From CBDFLA01 sp965248915 (GTDB lineage: Bacteria; Pseudomonadota; Alphaproteobacteria; M2410): a stretch of 64,000 nt of DNA. The stretch covers positions 2,728,001-2,792,000 of the forward strand of contig OZ252216.1 of assembly GCA_965248915.1 (NCBI GenBank), in the 5' to 3' direction. This document shows, in pieces, positions 8,466 to 17,996 of the stretch; within the stretch, counting starts at the first letter, position 1; each line of letters opens with the position of its first letter. Position numbers and translations under genes: made by a program. Below the pieces are notes generated by a model, which ran no database searches, was not told where the DNA came from, and saw only the letters and a program-made list of their open reading frames with translations.

Positions 8466-9242
8466 ATGGACACAATGATTGAGACTTTGACTCCTTACTC
8501 TTTGAAAGGAAAGAAGGCACTCATCACAGGTGCTGCGAGCGGCATCGGTGCTGAAGTCGCAAAGACATTTGTGAGTTTGGGAGCCCAGGTTGCAGTTGCC
8601 GACATTGACACAGATGGTCTTACTAAAGCTACTGCGGAACTCGCTGATGGAGCCGCCGCCAAACAATTTACGTGCGATCTTGCAGAGCCCTTCGAGTGTG
8701 CAGCACTTGTGGAAGCGGCGGTGAACTACCTTGGACACCTTGATATTCTTGTCAATTCCGCGGCCCTCTATCGCAAGGTCTTAAACGAAGACGTGGACAA
8801 AAGTTACTTCGATCAAATGACAGACGTCAACATGGCCGGCACATTCTTCCTCGCACAAGCTTCTGCGCAACACATGAAACTGCGCCGCAGTGGACGTATT
8901 ATCTTGTTTACAAGTGTGGCCGCACACCGCGGTGGTGTGAATGGCAGCTCAGTCTACGCCATGACCAAAGCTGCAGTTGTTTCTCTGACAAAAACTCTTG
9001 CACGCGATCTGGCACCAACGGGGATTTGTGTCAACGCTATTGCCCCGGGAGGGGTAGACACGCCAATGCTAAGGGGACAAATGACTGATCAAGACTTAGA
9101 GGCGTTTGTCAACACAATACCTATTGGACGACTTGCCACCACACAGGAAGTCGCCCTTGTAACAGCTTTTGCTGCAAGCGAAGCCTCCGCCTACATCACT
9201 GGTCATACATTTGACGTGAACGGTGGGCAACACATGCGTTGA
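8466..9242 (+). CDS. SDR-family dehydrogenase, probable deoxysugar or sugar-acid dehydrogenase
   Basis: A classical short-chain dehydrogenase of about 258 residues. It has the cofactor turn TGAASGIG, acidic ADIDTD after beta-2 (NAD preference), the catalytic Ser in FTSVA and YxxxK in YAMTK, and the C-terminal ITGHTFDVNGGQ. Starts at 8436 and 8430 are also in frame; 8466 was chosen because the Rossmann fold begins 20 residues later, as usual. In the L-fucose clusters known from other bacteria an SDR oxidises either L-fucose itself or 2-keto-3-deoxy-L-fuconate. An aldo/keto reductase is also present here, so the later step fits better (inference). Confidence 0.8.
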   Translation: MDTMIETLTPYSLKGKKALITGAASGIGAEVAKTFVSLGAQVAVADIDTDGLTKATAELADGAAAKQFTCDLAEPFECAALVEAAVNYLGHLDILVNSAALYRKVLNEDVDKSYFDQMTDVNMAGTFFLAQASAQHMKLRRSGRIILFTSVAAHRGGVNGSSVYAMTKAAVVSLTKTLARDLAPTGICVNAIAPGGVDTPMLRGQMTDQDLEAFVNTIPIGRLATTQEVALVTAFAASEASAYITGHTFDVNGGQHMR

Positions 9243-9268
9243 TGAGTAACGGCCCATAACCGGTTAGT

Positions 9269-10537
9269 TTACAGAAGCATGGTCATTGGGTCTTCCAAAA
9301 AGCCCTTAAAGGCGGCCAGGAACTTTGCAGCGACAGCTCCATCAATAACCCGATGGTCACATGAAATTGTGCAGGTCATGATTGAAGCAATCCCAACAGC
9401 GCCGTCTTTGACCACCGGTCTTTGCCCGCACTGTCCTATGGCGAGGATTGCGCTCTGGGGAGGATTGATGATAGCTGAGAACTCCTGAACTCCATACATG
9501 CCAAGATTCGAAATTGAAAAGGAACCGCCTTTGTATTCTTCAGGCGACAGAGATTTTGATCGAGCTCGAAGCGCCAAATCTTGCATTGTACTGGCGATAC
9601 TCGTCAGCCCCTTTTTGCATGCGCCGCGTACAACTGGCGTAACCAGCCCCCCTTCGACCGCAACCGCAACGGAAATGTCGGCTTCCTGGTGATACCGAAC
9701 GGCTTCCTCCGTGTATTGAACATTTGCTTCGGGAACATCTCTCAACGCCAACGCTGCCGCCTTTATGATATAGTCATTCACCGATATCTTCAGGTCTTCG
9801 ACCACCAGACATGAATTGAATTCCTTCCGTTGCTCCAACAGACTATCCAGTTCCACGTCAATGCGTAGGTAGAAATGGGGGATTGTCTGTTTAGATTCGG
9901 TCAAACGACGAGCTATCGTGCGGCGCATAGCAGACAGTTTTTCTTCTCGATAAGGCTGGTCAGATCGAGCATCTACATTGACGCGCAAATCTCGTTTTGT
10001 GTTTGTTGGGGTCTGCGGCCCGGGTGTTTGCAGGTTTGCATTCGCTGTCACCAACTTTGCCTCTATGTCCCGTCTAACGATACGACCGTTGGGGCCCGAC
10101 CCAGAGAGAGAGGCCGGATCCAGCTCATTGTCGCGCGCAAGACGTCGCGCCAATGGTGAAATACGTACTCTCTCGGCATCGTCGATTGGTTTTTCGAAAA
10201 AATGTCGTCCGACAATCTGCTTTTCTTTGGCATCGTTAGAGACTGAGACAGATTGAGATCGTAACGGGTTACTCTCGATTGACTCCACGCCCTCTCCTTC
10301 CCTTCCAATCAACGCAATCACCTCACCTACGGGCACATCCTCAGCGCCTTCTTGGAAGAGAATCTTCGCGACAATACCTTCTTCCTCACTTTCGATTTCC
10401 ATTGTGGCTTTGTCGGTCTCAATCTCAGCTAAGATGTCGCCCACAGCAACATGAGCACCCTCTTTGACCATCCATCTTGCGATCGTACCTGCGTCCATTG
10501 TTGGCGACAAAGCAGGCATCAGAACACCATGAGCCAT
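9269..10537 (-). CDS. 2-oxoacid dehydrogenase E2, dihydrolipoyl acetyltransferase
   Basis: Domains in order: one lipoyl domain (residues about 1-75, lipoylated Lys in ETDKATM), a linker, a peripheral-subunit-binding domain (RISPLARRLARDNELD through GRIVRRDI, about 128-162), and the catalytic CoA-acyltransferase domain ending with the active-site DHRVIDG near residue 395. With the fused E1 at 12083 it would make acetyl-CoA from pyruvate. No E3 (dihydrolipoamide dehydrogenase) gene is present in the window, so that subunit must come from elsewhere. The ATG at 10549 is also possible; GGAT placed eight bases ahead favours 10537. Confidence 0.88.
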   Translation of the reverse strand: MAHGVLMPALSPTMDAGTIARWMVKEGAHVAVGDILAEIETDKATMEIESEEEGIVAKILFQEGAEDVPVGEVIALIGREGEGVESIESNPLRSQSVSVSNDAKEKQIVGRHFFEKPIDDAERVRISPLARRLARDNELDPASLSGSGPNGRIVRRDIEAKLVTANANLQTPGPQTPTNTKRDLRVNVDARSDQPYREEKLSAMRRTIARRLTESKQTIPHFYLRIDVELDSLLEQRKEFNSCLVVEDLKISVNDYIIKAAALALRDVPEANVQYTEEAVRYHQEADISVAVAVEGGLVTPVVRGACKKGLTSIASTMQDLALRARSKSLSPEEYKGGSFSISNLGMYGVQEFSAIINPPQSAILAIGQCGQRPVVKDGAVGIASIMTCTISCDHRVIDGAVAAKFLAAFKGFLEDPMTMLL

Positions 10538-10578
10538 AGAGCAATCCATCTGTTTGAAGAGCGAAGTCGGGCCCGCCG

Positions 10579-12039
10579 CTATTGTTTCAAGCCGCCCATG
10601 CAGAGGTACTTTACTTCGAGATATTCATCCAAACCATATTTGGAACCTTCACGGCCAATGCCTGATTCCTTGATCCCACCAAACGGGGCAAATTCGTTTG
10701 AGATGATTCCCTCGTTGATTCCGACCATTCCGTACTCGAGTTCTTCTGCAACTCGCCAGATACGCCCAATGTCACGACTATAGATGTAGGCAGCGAGGCC
10801 AAACTCTGTGTCGTTGGCCATATCAATGGCCTCCGCCTCCGATAAAAAGCGAAACAGAGGCGCAATTGGACCGAAAGTTTCTTCCTTTGCGACCAGCATT
10901 TTTGAAGTCACTTCCGTCAAAACTGTAGGCTCAAAGAAAGTACCGCCAAGGGCGTGCCTACGGCCGCCAATAATGAGTTTCGCGCCCCTATCTACTGCAT
11001 CTTCGATGTGTTCTTCGACTTTGCACACCGCATCTTTGTTAATCAATGGACCCTGGTGCACACCCGGCTCTAAGCCATCCCCTACCTTCATCGCTTGTAC
11101 CGCAGTCGTGAGCTTTCTCGAAAACTCGTCATAGACACTCTCCTGAACTAATATTCGATTGGCACAAACGCAGGTCTGACCGGTGTTACGAAATTTGGAG
11201 GCCATCGCCCCGGCGACGGCTGCATCAAGATCAGCGTCATCAAATACGACAAATGGTGCGTTTCCCCCGAGCTCCATAGACACCTTTTTCACCGTACCAG
11301 CGCACTGTGCCAACAAGATCTTGCCGATAGGGGTAGAGCCAGTGAAAGAAAGCTTGCGGACTATAGAGTTCTCTGTGAACTCTCCACCTATCTGACTCGC
11401 ACTACCGGTAATCACATTAAAAACTCCTCTGGGGACGCCGGCGCGTTCCGCAAGCTCGGCCAACGCTAGAGCTGAGAAGGGTGTCTCGCTTGCCGGTTTG
11501 ACCACAACTGGACAGCCTGCCGCAAGAGCAGGCGCACATTTCCGCGTGATCATCGACGAAGGGAAGTTCCAAGGTGTAATTGCTGCGACCACACCTACCG
11601 ATTGCTTGATAACCACAATCCGGCGGTCGTTTGCATTTGTTGGAATCACGTCACCGTATGCTCTCTTGGCCTCTTCTGCAAACCACTCGACAAACCCGGC
11701 TGCATAGAGAATCTCTCCTTGGGCTTCGGCAATAGGCTTCCCTTGCTCGATTGTCATGATCGTCGCAAGATCATCCTGATGGTCTATCATCAGATCGTAC
11801 CAGCTGCGGATAATGTTTGATCTTTCCTTTGCAGTCCGACCGCTCCAATCCGCCCAAGCCGCTTGCGCGGATTCAATCGCTCGCCGAGTCTCGATCGCGC
11901 CCATGTTTGGTACTCGGCCGATAGATTCGCCGCTGGCGGGATTTGCAACCACAATTGTATCGCCGCTATCGGCATCACACCAAGTTCCGTTGACATAGCA
12001 TTGTTGCCGAAGGAGGGTTTGGTCAGTTAGCTCACTCAT
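10579..12039 (-). CDS. NAD(P)-dependent aldehyde dehydrogenase, GabD-like; likely lactaldehyde dehydrogenase by context
   Basis: A 486-residue aldehyde dehydrogenase. It shows TPWNFP near residue 160, KPASETP, the cofactor-binding FTGSTPIG, catalytic Glu in MELGGNAP and nucleophilic Cys in NTGQTCVC. The sequence most resembles succinate-semialdehyde dehydrogenases. It sits between the E1 and E2 genes, downstream of an Ldh_2 gene and in a deoxysugar cluster, which argues for oxidation of the aldolase product lactaldehyde to lactate. That is inference: GabD-type and AldA-type enzymes cannot be separated by eye. It reads as the third gene of the operon that starts at 15382. Confidence 0.85.
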   Translation of the reverse strand: MSELTDQTLLRQQCYVNGTWCDADSGDTIVVANPASGESIGRVPNMGAIETRRAIESAQAAWADWSGRTAKERSNIIRSWYDLMIDHQDDLATIMTIEQGKPIAEAQGEILYAAGFVEWFAEEAKRAYGDVIPTNANDRRIVVIKQSVGVVAAITPWNFPSSMITRKCAPALAAGCPVVVKPASETPFSALALAELAERAGVPRGVFNVITGSASQIGGEFTENSIVRKLSFTGSTPIGKILLAQCAGTVKKVSMELGGNAPFVVFDDADLDAAVAGAMASKFRNTGQTCVCANRILVQESVYDEFSRKLTTAVQAMKVGDGLEPGVHQGPLINKDAVCKVEEHIEDAVDRGAKLIIGGRRHALGGTFFEPTVLTEVTSKMLVAKEETFGPIAPLFRFLSEAEAIDMANDTEFGLAAYIYSRDIGRIWRVAEELEYGMVGINEGIISNEFAPFGGIKESGIGREGSKYGLDEYLEVKYLCMGGLKQ

Positions 12040-12082
12040 TTCGCAATCCATTGTTGTCGATTGAACAATCGCGTATTAGGTC

Positions 12083-14275
12083 TCATCCAACAGCTTGAAG
12101 CCCCACATCCCTCAAGACTTCGCGGACCTTCTCTGCAATCTGGTCTTCGCCCGGGATTGAAGCTTGTTCGAGCGCCTTGGACACGCTTGTCGACTCTTCT
12201 CCCCCCACTACGCGTTTAATGGGTTGATCCAAGTAGTCGAAATAGCGGTTTTGTATTTCATCGCTGAGCATCGCGCCATATGACGGTCCCAGCGGCCCTT
12301 CTTCGACAATCAACACACTGTTTGTCTTGCGGATACTGTCGCCAATGGTCTCCCAATCCAACGAAGCTCTGTCGAGGGATCTAAGATCGATGACTTCTGC
12401 ATTGATATCGAGGCGTTCGCATACATCAACCGCCTTCTGGACCATTGAGAGATAAGTCAGGATTGTGAGAGAGTTGCCACTGCGGACGATGCGCGCCTTG
12501 CCAAGTGGGATGTAATAGTCATAGTCGCTTGCGGGTGCAGGCCCCTTTTGCTGGTAAAGATCGACATGCTCCAAAACCAACACTGGATCATCGCATTTCA
12601 ATGCAGAGTTCATCAGTCCGACGTAGTCAAACGGTGTAGATGGAGCGACGATTCGCCAACCAGCTGAAGTTGCGTAGATGCCAGCCGGATCCATTGAGTG
12701 TTGGGTTCCATACCCAGTACCAATTGCAGTCTTGGATCGCAAAACGAGGGGCACAGCCATCTTGCCGCCATACATGTATCTGGCTTTGGCTATTTGATTA
12801 AAGATTTGGTCGGCGGCAACCCACATGAAGTCGGCATACATGATTTCGACTACCGGCCGAAATCTTCCATCCATTGCCGCACCACCGGCAAGGCCACAAA
12901 ATGCTTCCTCGGAGATCGGTGTGCCTAAAACGCGATCCGGAAATCGTTCAACGAGCTCCTTCGTTGCGCCATTTGTCCCACCTTTCAATTTATGAACGTC
13001 CTCGCCGAGCACGAATATGCGGTCATCTTCCTCCATTCGCCGATTCATCACATCGGCAACGACCCGAATGAACTTCTTGGATTCCAAGGACCCGGAGAAC
13101 AAATCAACTTCTTCAGTGCGAGCGTCATTGAGTTCGGATAGGTCTCCACGAACCCCCGCAGCCCTCGTCTCGGGATTTGGCCAAAGTTCATGTCTGATTG
13201 TGCGAATATTGTCGGTGCCGTCAGATTCCGTTAGTTGTTCGACAATCTCGTCCAGCATATCGGCAGCACGTTGCCGAACCATTGCAATGCCGGATTGGTC
13301 GATCAGCCCTCGGTCCTTCATTTTCCGACCAACAAGGTCGAGTGGGTCGCGCGCCAACCAGCGTTCTTCTTCTTCTTGGCTCCGATAACCAAATGCACTA
13401 CCCGGCAGTGCACCGGATTGGTGGGTGTAGCGGTAGGTTTCTGCTTCGATGACAACTGGACCATTGCCACTTCTCATGTGTACAAGCGCTTTTTCCATCG
13501 CAATAGCAACGGCCAATGGATCCATACCATCAACATAGAAGGATGGCATGCCGAACCCGACACCGCGTGCTGATAGACGAGGCTCGCCTGTGGCTTCTTC
13601 AACATTTGTCGAGACCGCATAACGGTTGTTTTCAATAAAGAAACACAATGGGAGCCGCCACGCTGCCGCTAAGTTCATCGTCTCCAGAACCGCGCCGATA
13701 TTCGCTGCACCGTCACTAAAAAATGCAACAGCAGCACCGTCGCCACCTGACTGCTTCTCTGCAAATGCAGCCCCTGCCGCGAGGGGGACACCTCCGCCAA
13801 CTATGGCATTTGTGCCGATTACCCCGGCATCGTGATGGAATAAGTGCATTGAGCCACCGCGTCCGCCACAGTGACCCAATCTGAGCCCCATGATCTCCGC
13901 AAGAGTTTGCTCGGCAAGTTCCCTAATGGTGGGCGGAAAATCTCTGAATGCTGATAGCCCCGCTGGCTCCTTGAAATTCACCGTTTTGGCTAGAAACTGA
14001 TGATGAGCTCTGTGTGTCCCGTTTATCTTGTCTTTGTCGCCTAAGTGAAACATCGCCCCTACCGCACAAGCCTCTTGTCCATTGCTGCAATGAGCAGGCC
14101 CGTGGATCAGTCCTTCAGACGAAAGTTCAAGAACTTTATCTTCAAAGACCCTGATCAGGGTCATGTTTACGAGAAACGACTCTAACTCCGCCCCAGTCAG
14201 TTTTTGCCAGTCTGCGTCAGTCGACTTGATCTCTTGCCATTTGTGCGCAAATTTGAGTTCGGTGACCTTTGGCAT
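12083..14275 (-). CDS. Fused E1 alpha-beta subunit of a pyruvate-type dehydrogenase complex
   Basis: A 730-residue protein carrying both E1 halves. The alpha part (about 1-340) has the ThDP motif that starts FFSDGAANIG and ends in ENN; the first Gly of the usual GDG is Ser. The beta part (about 385-730) has FVLGEDV, GTPISEEAFCGLAGGAAMDG and the C-terminal SVLIVEEGP. It decarboxylates a 2-oxoacid and passes the acyl group to the lipoyl arm of E2, encoded two genes downstream. Housekeeping PDH in alphaproteobacteria usually has separate alpha and beta genes, so this is a dedicated second complex. GGAG seven bases before 14275 supports this start. Confidence 0.88.
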   Translation of the reverse strand: MPKVTELKFAHKWQEIKSTDADWQKLTGAELESFLVNMTLIRVFEDKVLELSSEGLIHGPAHCSNGQEACAVGAMFHLGDKDKINGTHRAHHQFLAKTVNFKEPAGLSAFRDFPPTIRELAEQTLAEIMGLRLGHCGGRGGSMHLFHHDAGVIGTNAIVGGGVPLAAGAAFAEKQSGGDGAAVAFFSDGAANIGAVLETMNLAAAWRLPLCFFIENNRYAVSTNVEEATGEPRLSARGVGFGMPSFYVDGMDPLAVAIAMEKALVHMRSGNGPVVIEAETYRYTHQSGALPGSAFGYRSQEEEERWLARDPLDLVGRKMKDRGLIDQSGIAMVRQRAADMLDEIVEQLTESDGTDNIRTIRHELWPNPETRAAGVRGDLSELNDARTEEVDLFSGSLESKKFIRVVADVMNRRMEEDDRIFVLGEDVHKLKGGTNGATKELVERFPDRVLGTPISEEAFCGLAGGAAMDGRFRPVVEIMYADFMWVAADQIFNQIAKARYMYGGKMAVPLVLRSKTAIGTGYGTQHSMDPAGIYATSAGWRIVAPSTPFDYVGLMNSALKCDDPVLVLEHVDLYQQKGPAPASDYDYYIPLGKARIVRSGNSLTILTYLSMVQKAVDVCERLDINAEVIDLRSLDRASLDWETIGDSIRKTNSVLIVEEGPLGPSYGAMLSDEIQNRYFDYLDQPIKRVVGGEESTSVSKALEQASIPGEDQIAEKVREVLRDVGLQAVG

Positions 14276-14305
14276 GAACCGCTCCATTTCGTTCTCTAGG
14301 CTTGT

Positions 14306-15382
14306 TTACGAATTAGCCGACCGGAATGGTTCCGGGATCACTAGTTCGAGTTTCGTTGCTGCCCTCTCAAGTTCAGAAAGGGTCAGATCATCGAGCGGAA
14401 TTCCTTGCAATTGCCGTTGCTTCCTATTTCGTCTTTCTATCTCGCCAGGTACGAGGACCTCGCCATCTTCGGATAGAGGGCGCGATGATTTCGTCCACCC
14501 TATCAACCTCTCGACATCAAAACTAAAAGCGTCCCTGCCTATGGTCTGATTGGGGTCAATCAAGATGGAAAACATGTTGTTGACTACTTGATTGGCCGTC
14601 AAATTTCTGGGATGGCCGCTGCAACCCCCCGTCAGTGATCCAGCCAAGACCTCTATCATAAAAGCCAATCCTGACCCCTTGGGGCCCGCAATGGGCAAGA
14701 CGGCGCCTTGGGGCTCATCAAAGAACCCATCGGGGTTGCAAGTGGGCTCACCCTGTCCATTCAAGATCATCCCCTCTGGCACCTGTTCACCCTTATTGAT
14801 CGCGACGAGAATTTTTCCCTCTGGTATTTGTGCAGTTGCCATATCCAGTACTACCGGGTGCGACCCTTTGATCGGAGCTCCTATGCAGATTGGATTTGTT
14901 GAGAACCTCCTTTCGCGGCCCCCGAATGGGGCGATCCGAATCGAATATCCCGATGAATTGACACAGTGTATGGAAACAAGGCCAAGTTCCGCCATCTGCT
15001 CGGCCCATGCTCCAACTCGCCCGACATGCGAACAGTTACGCATCCCAACTAGGCAGATCCCAGAAGTCTTTGCTCTTTCCGATGCTAGTAAGAGAGCCTT
15101 CCTTGCAATCGCCTGACCGTACCCAAATCCACCATCGACAATCTGAATTGCACCGTCATCACGAACGACTTTAGGTTCCTGATTGGCCTTGATCCAGCCT
15201 TTGCTCTTCCAATCCAAGTAATGCGCCACCCGAATGACGCCATGGGAATCGTGGCCGACGAGATTGGCATCTACTAAGTGCTCTGAGACAATATCAGCCT
15301 CTCCTTCCGAGGACCCAGCCGCCATGAAGATGTTAAAGACAAACTCCCTGACCTCATCTGATTGGAATGTCTTGGCACTCAT
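14306..15382 (-). CDS. Ldh_2-family NAD(P)-dependent oxidoreductase (malate/L-lactate dehydrogenase type)
   Basis: A 358-residue protein of the unusual Ldh_2 fold, unrelated to classical lactate dehydrogenases. Family marks are the N-terminal DSHGVIRV, the middle NCSHVGRVGAWAEQ, and GPKGSGLAFMIEVLAG near residue 235. Members oxidise L-lactate, malate, sulfolactate, ureidoglycolate and similar 2-hydroxyacids. In this cluster oxidation of L-lactate to pyruvate would link lactaldehyde dehydrogenase with the E1/E2 complex (inference). It is the first gene of the operon 15382-9269, and the operator motif at 15538 lies upstream of it. Start 15391 is an alternative. Confidence 0.8.
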   Translation of the reverse strand: MSAKTFQSDEVREFVFNIFMAAGSSEGEADIVSEHLVDANLVGHDSHGVIRVAHYLDWKSKGWIKANQEPKVVRDDGAIQIVDGGFGYGQAIARKALLLASERAKTSGICLVGMRNCSHVGRVGAWAEQMAELGLVSIHCVNSSGYSIRIAPFGGRERRFSTNPICIGAPIKGSHPVVLDMATAQIPEGKILVAINKGEQVPEGMILNGQGEPTCNPDGFFDEPQGAVLPIAGPKGSGLAFMIEVLAGSLTGGCSGHPRNLTANQVVNNMFSILIDPNQTIGRDAFSFDVERLIGWTKSSRPLSEDGEVLVPGEIERRNRKQRQLQGIPLDDLTLSELERAATKLELVIPEPFRSANS

Positions 15383-15537
15383 GATCGTCATCTCTCTAAT
15401 CTCAATAAGCGCGTACGTTTGGGAGCGCTGCACCAAGTCATTGACGCTTTCCAAACCATTGAAAGAGTACCGAGTGTCACACCCACAGCGCGATCCTCAA
15501 GATCGGATTGACTTCAGCATCTTTCCTAATTAGTACT

Positions 15538-15554
15538 ATTAATGGGATTATTAA
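15538..15554. promoter_or_regulatory. Operator motif shared with 8409-8425
   Basis: This is the second exact copy of TATTAATGGGATTATTA. It lies about 155 bases upstream of the Ldh_2/E1/ALDH/E2 operon on the minus strand and about 145 bases upstream of the GntR gene on the plus strand. Control of both by the GntR protein is the simplest reading. Confidence 0.75.
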
Positions 15555-15699
15555 AAATGTCAACTGAATTGTCTGAATGTATGCTAGGCAGAGATTTTCC
15601 AAATGACCAGTACAACTCGGTCAAAAGAACCATTGATTTTGGAAAGAATCGTCTCAAACTCCGCATGTGTGATGCCGCTTACGATGAAAAAGAGTTGGA

Positions 15700-16392
15700 A
15701 TGCGAAATAGCAAAAATCTAACGCAGACGATTGTTGATGATCTTGGACTTACCATCGTCCGCGGGGATTATCGAGGGCGTCACTTTCCGACTGAGGCCGA
15801 TCTGACAAAGGAATTTTCAGCTAGCCGGAACATCATAAGGGAAGTCGTCAAGATCCTAACCGAGAAAGGCCTACTCTCGTCGCGGCCCAGACATGGCACT
15901 AGTGTTCGTCCAGAATCGGATTGGAATGTTTTCGATGCGGATGTTCTCAACTGGTTCCTCGCGCGACGGATGTCATACCCCCTCTTGAAAGAATTCATTC
16001 AGATACGCCTCCAAATCGAGCCAGCAGCCGCAGAATTGGCTGCGCTAATTGCTACAGATGAACAGATTCAATCGATCAAAGATGCATTTGACAATATGGT
16101 CACCGCAGAGGACGGGGACGGCGACCCCCTGGAGGCCGATATTGCCTTTCACGTTGCTCTGTTGGAAGCAAGCGGCAATAGATTCTATATTAAGTTATCC
16201 AGTTTAACCGAAACGGCGCTGCGATTCAGCATTCGGATAACAAATCGAGAAAAGAATGTAGAGGCACATCTGAAGCAACATCAAGACATCATTGACGCTG
16301 TAGAATCCCGAAAACCTCAAAAGTCAAAACAAAAAATGCACTCCCATCTCTTGGCGGTCGAGAAGATCATTGATGACCGCCTGAAACGATAA
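15700..16392 (+). CDS. GntR-family regulator, FadR subgroup (FCD domain)
   Basis: A 230-residue regulator. Residues about 5-72 form a GntR winged helix: GDYRGRHFPTEADLTKEFSASRNIIREVVKILTEKGLLSSRPRHGTSV is the standard pattern. The rest is an all-helical FCD ligand domain with metal-binding-type His in DIAFHVALLEASGN and a later His in QHQDIIDA. FCD regulators typically sense sugar acids or other carboxylates. It lies beside the Ldh_2 operon and one copy of the 17-bp motif, so it is the likely local regulator of the deoxysugar genes, with a sugar-acid intermediate as inducer (inference). Confidence 0.85.
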   Translation: MRNSKNLTQTIVDDLGLTIVRGDYRGRHFPTEADLTKEFSASRNIIREVVKILTEKGLLSSRPRHGTSVRPESDWNVFDADVLNWFLARRMSYPLLKEFIQIRLQIEPAAAELAALIATDEQIQSIKDAFDNMVTAEDGDGDPLEADIAFHVALLEASGNRFYIKLSSLTETALRFSIRITNREKNVEAHLKQHQDIIDAVESRKPQKSKQKMHSHLLAVEKIIDDRLKR

Positions 16393-16404
16393 GAATGGCA
16401 GACA

Positions 16405-17955
16405 TTACTCTTTGAATTCCCAGCCAAAGGCGTGCGCAATAATGTGAAAAATGACGTTTTGTTCGAGGACACCGCCTACAAGATGTGAGCGAGCACCGTT
16501 GGCATACAATGCAACATCTTCACCTCCGTGCGTCTCGGATAACAGGCGTTTAGATCCAGAGTGGTAACCGGTCGGTATTACCGCCTGTTGCACCAGAAAT
16601 GGCTGTCCATGTTGTGGCTCGGTCGGGTGATCGCGATTGCCGCTTGCAGCACCAGGACCATTCCAGTACCCCAGCGTGGTGTATGGCTGACCATCAAGTG
16701 CGAGTTTTGGTTCCGATTCTGGGTTGCCTGCCGCATCGTTTCCGACCACAACACCAAGGATCGGATTCCCCCTGGTTGGATATCCGGCCATCGTGAACAC
16801 GTGCGAATGGTCAGCGGTTACGAGAACAAGCGTTTCGTCGAGATCGACCAACGACAGTGCCACCTGAACCGCCTTTGAGAATTCTTGTGTTTCTGCTAGC
16901 GCTCGTTCTGCGGTGCCTGCATGATGCCCGTGATCGATCCGTCCCCCTTCGACAAGTAAGTAGTATCCATTTTCATTGGTACTCAGCAGCTCCACGGCCT
17001 TTGCAGTCATTTGCGAAAGCGTTGGTTCTTCGTTGTTAGGAGCGCGCTCGACCATATAGCTCAGGTGACTGTCATGGAATAGTCCCAGTACTTGCTGGCC
17101 ACCAGTGTTGTTGAGTTCAGCCAACTCATCGGCCGACTCAATGTATTTGCGACGTTCTGGGTTTGCATCTCGCCATTCTGTGACGAGGTCGGCCTCAGGG
17201 CTTTTCCTTTTGCCCCCCCTGTCAGCCCCAAGAAAAACACTTCGGCCACCTCCGAGCGCAACATCGATACCATCACCTTCGCTGAACTCTATCAACTGCC
17301 TGGCAATGTCAATGCAACCATCTCTAATTGCCTCGTCAGGCATTTCACCATCGTGTTCCCAATCACGTTCTGGAGTGTGGGCGTACATCGACGCAGGCGT
17401 TGCGTGGGTAATTCGTGTTGTAGTTACGACGCCTGTTGCCATGCCAAGTCTCTCAGCATATTCGCCAATTGTCGCGATTGTTAGATTCCTCGCTTCTCTG
17501 CAACTTCCTCTTTGGGCGTCAGCCCGCACGCCAAGCATACCTGCGCGAGTCTTGACTCCGGTGTGCATTGCCGTTGCAGTACCTGCCGAATCTGGCACTT
17601 GTTGATTGGTGTTGTATGTTTTGACCAGCGCGACATGAGGAAAAGCCTCAAACGACAACGCACCTTCTTCACCTGTTTTACCTAGAGATTGCCCCTCGTA
17701 TATGCGAGACGCCGTTACGGTTGAGACCCCCATCCCGTCTCCCACAAACAAGATCACGTTTTTCGCTTTTTTGTTGGCCGGTTCTACGCCTTTCCGAATC
17801 GCCAACACACGTTGTCCATCTTTGAACCAATCATCTCCGGGTTCATCGAAGGATGGCTTGTCATCAAAGCGCAAACTGGACACAACGTCGAATGAGGTGC
17901 ATGCCTGCAAAAAAAGCGCAGTCAGAAAGATGCAAATTGTACCCAGTCTATTCAT
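16405..17955 (-). CDS. Alkaline phosphatase, lipoprotein
   Basis: A 516-residue PhoA-superfamily phosphomonoesterase. The N-terminus is a lipoprotein signal with lipobox LQAC at the 16th residue after M1 NRLGTICIF, so the enzyme is exported and lipid-anchored. NVILFVGDGMG binds metal, DSAGTATA carries the nucleophilic Ser, and GRIDHGHHAGTAERAL plus TADHSH give the remaining metal ligands. The ATG at 17955 was chosen over 18009 because only it places the signal peptide at the start. The gene converges on the GntR gene, with 12 bases between, and its place inside the sugar cluster is unexplained. Confidence 0.88.
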   Translation of the reverse strand: MNRLGTICIFLTALFLQACTSFDVVSSLRFDDKPSFDEPGDDWFKDGQRVLAIRKGVEPANKKAKNVILFVGDGMGVSTVTASRIYEGQSLGKTGEEGALSFEAFPHVALVKTYNTNQQVPDSAGTATAMHTGVKTRAGMLGVRADAQRGSCREARNLTIATIGEYAERLGMATGVVTTTRITHATPASMYAHTPERDWEHDGEMPDEAIRDGCIDIARQLIEFSEGDGIDVALGGGRSVFLGADRGGKRKSPEADLVTEWRDANPERRKYIESADELAELNNTGGQQVLGLFHDSHLSYMVERAPNNEEPTLSQMTAKAVELLSTNENGYYLLVEGGRIDHGHHAGTAERALAETQEFSKAVQVALSLVDLDETLVLVTADHSHVFTMAGYPTRGNPILGVVVGNDAAGNPESEPKLALDGQPYTTLGYWNGPGAASGNRDHPTEPQHGQPFLVQQAVIPTGYHSGSKRLLSETHGGEDVALYANGARSHLVGGVLEQNVIFHIIAHAFGWEFKE

Positions 17956-17996
17956 GTGACGATCGTACTCCAGAAATATGAGTTCATCGCTCAACG

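Noticed and set aside
13017..13573. Overlapping plus-strand frames in the E1 gene
   Set aside because: These are shadows of the E1 reading frame; no starts with ribosome sites and no motifs.
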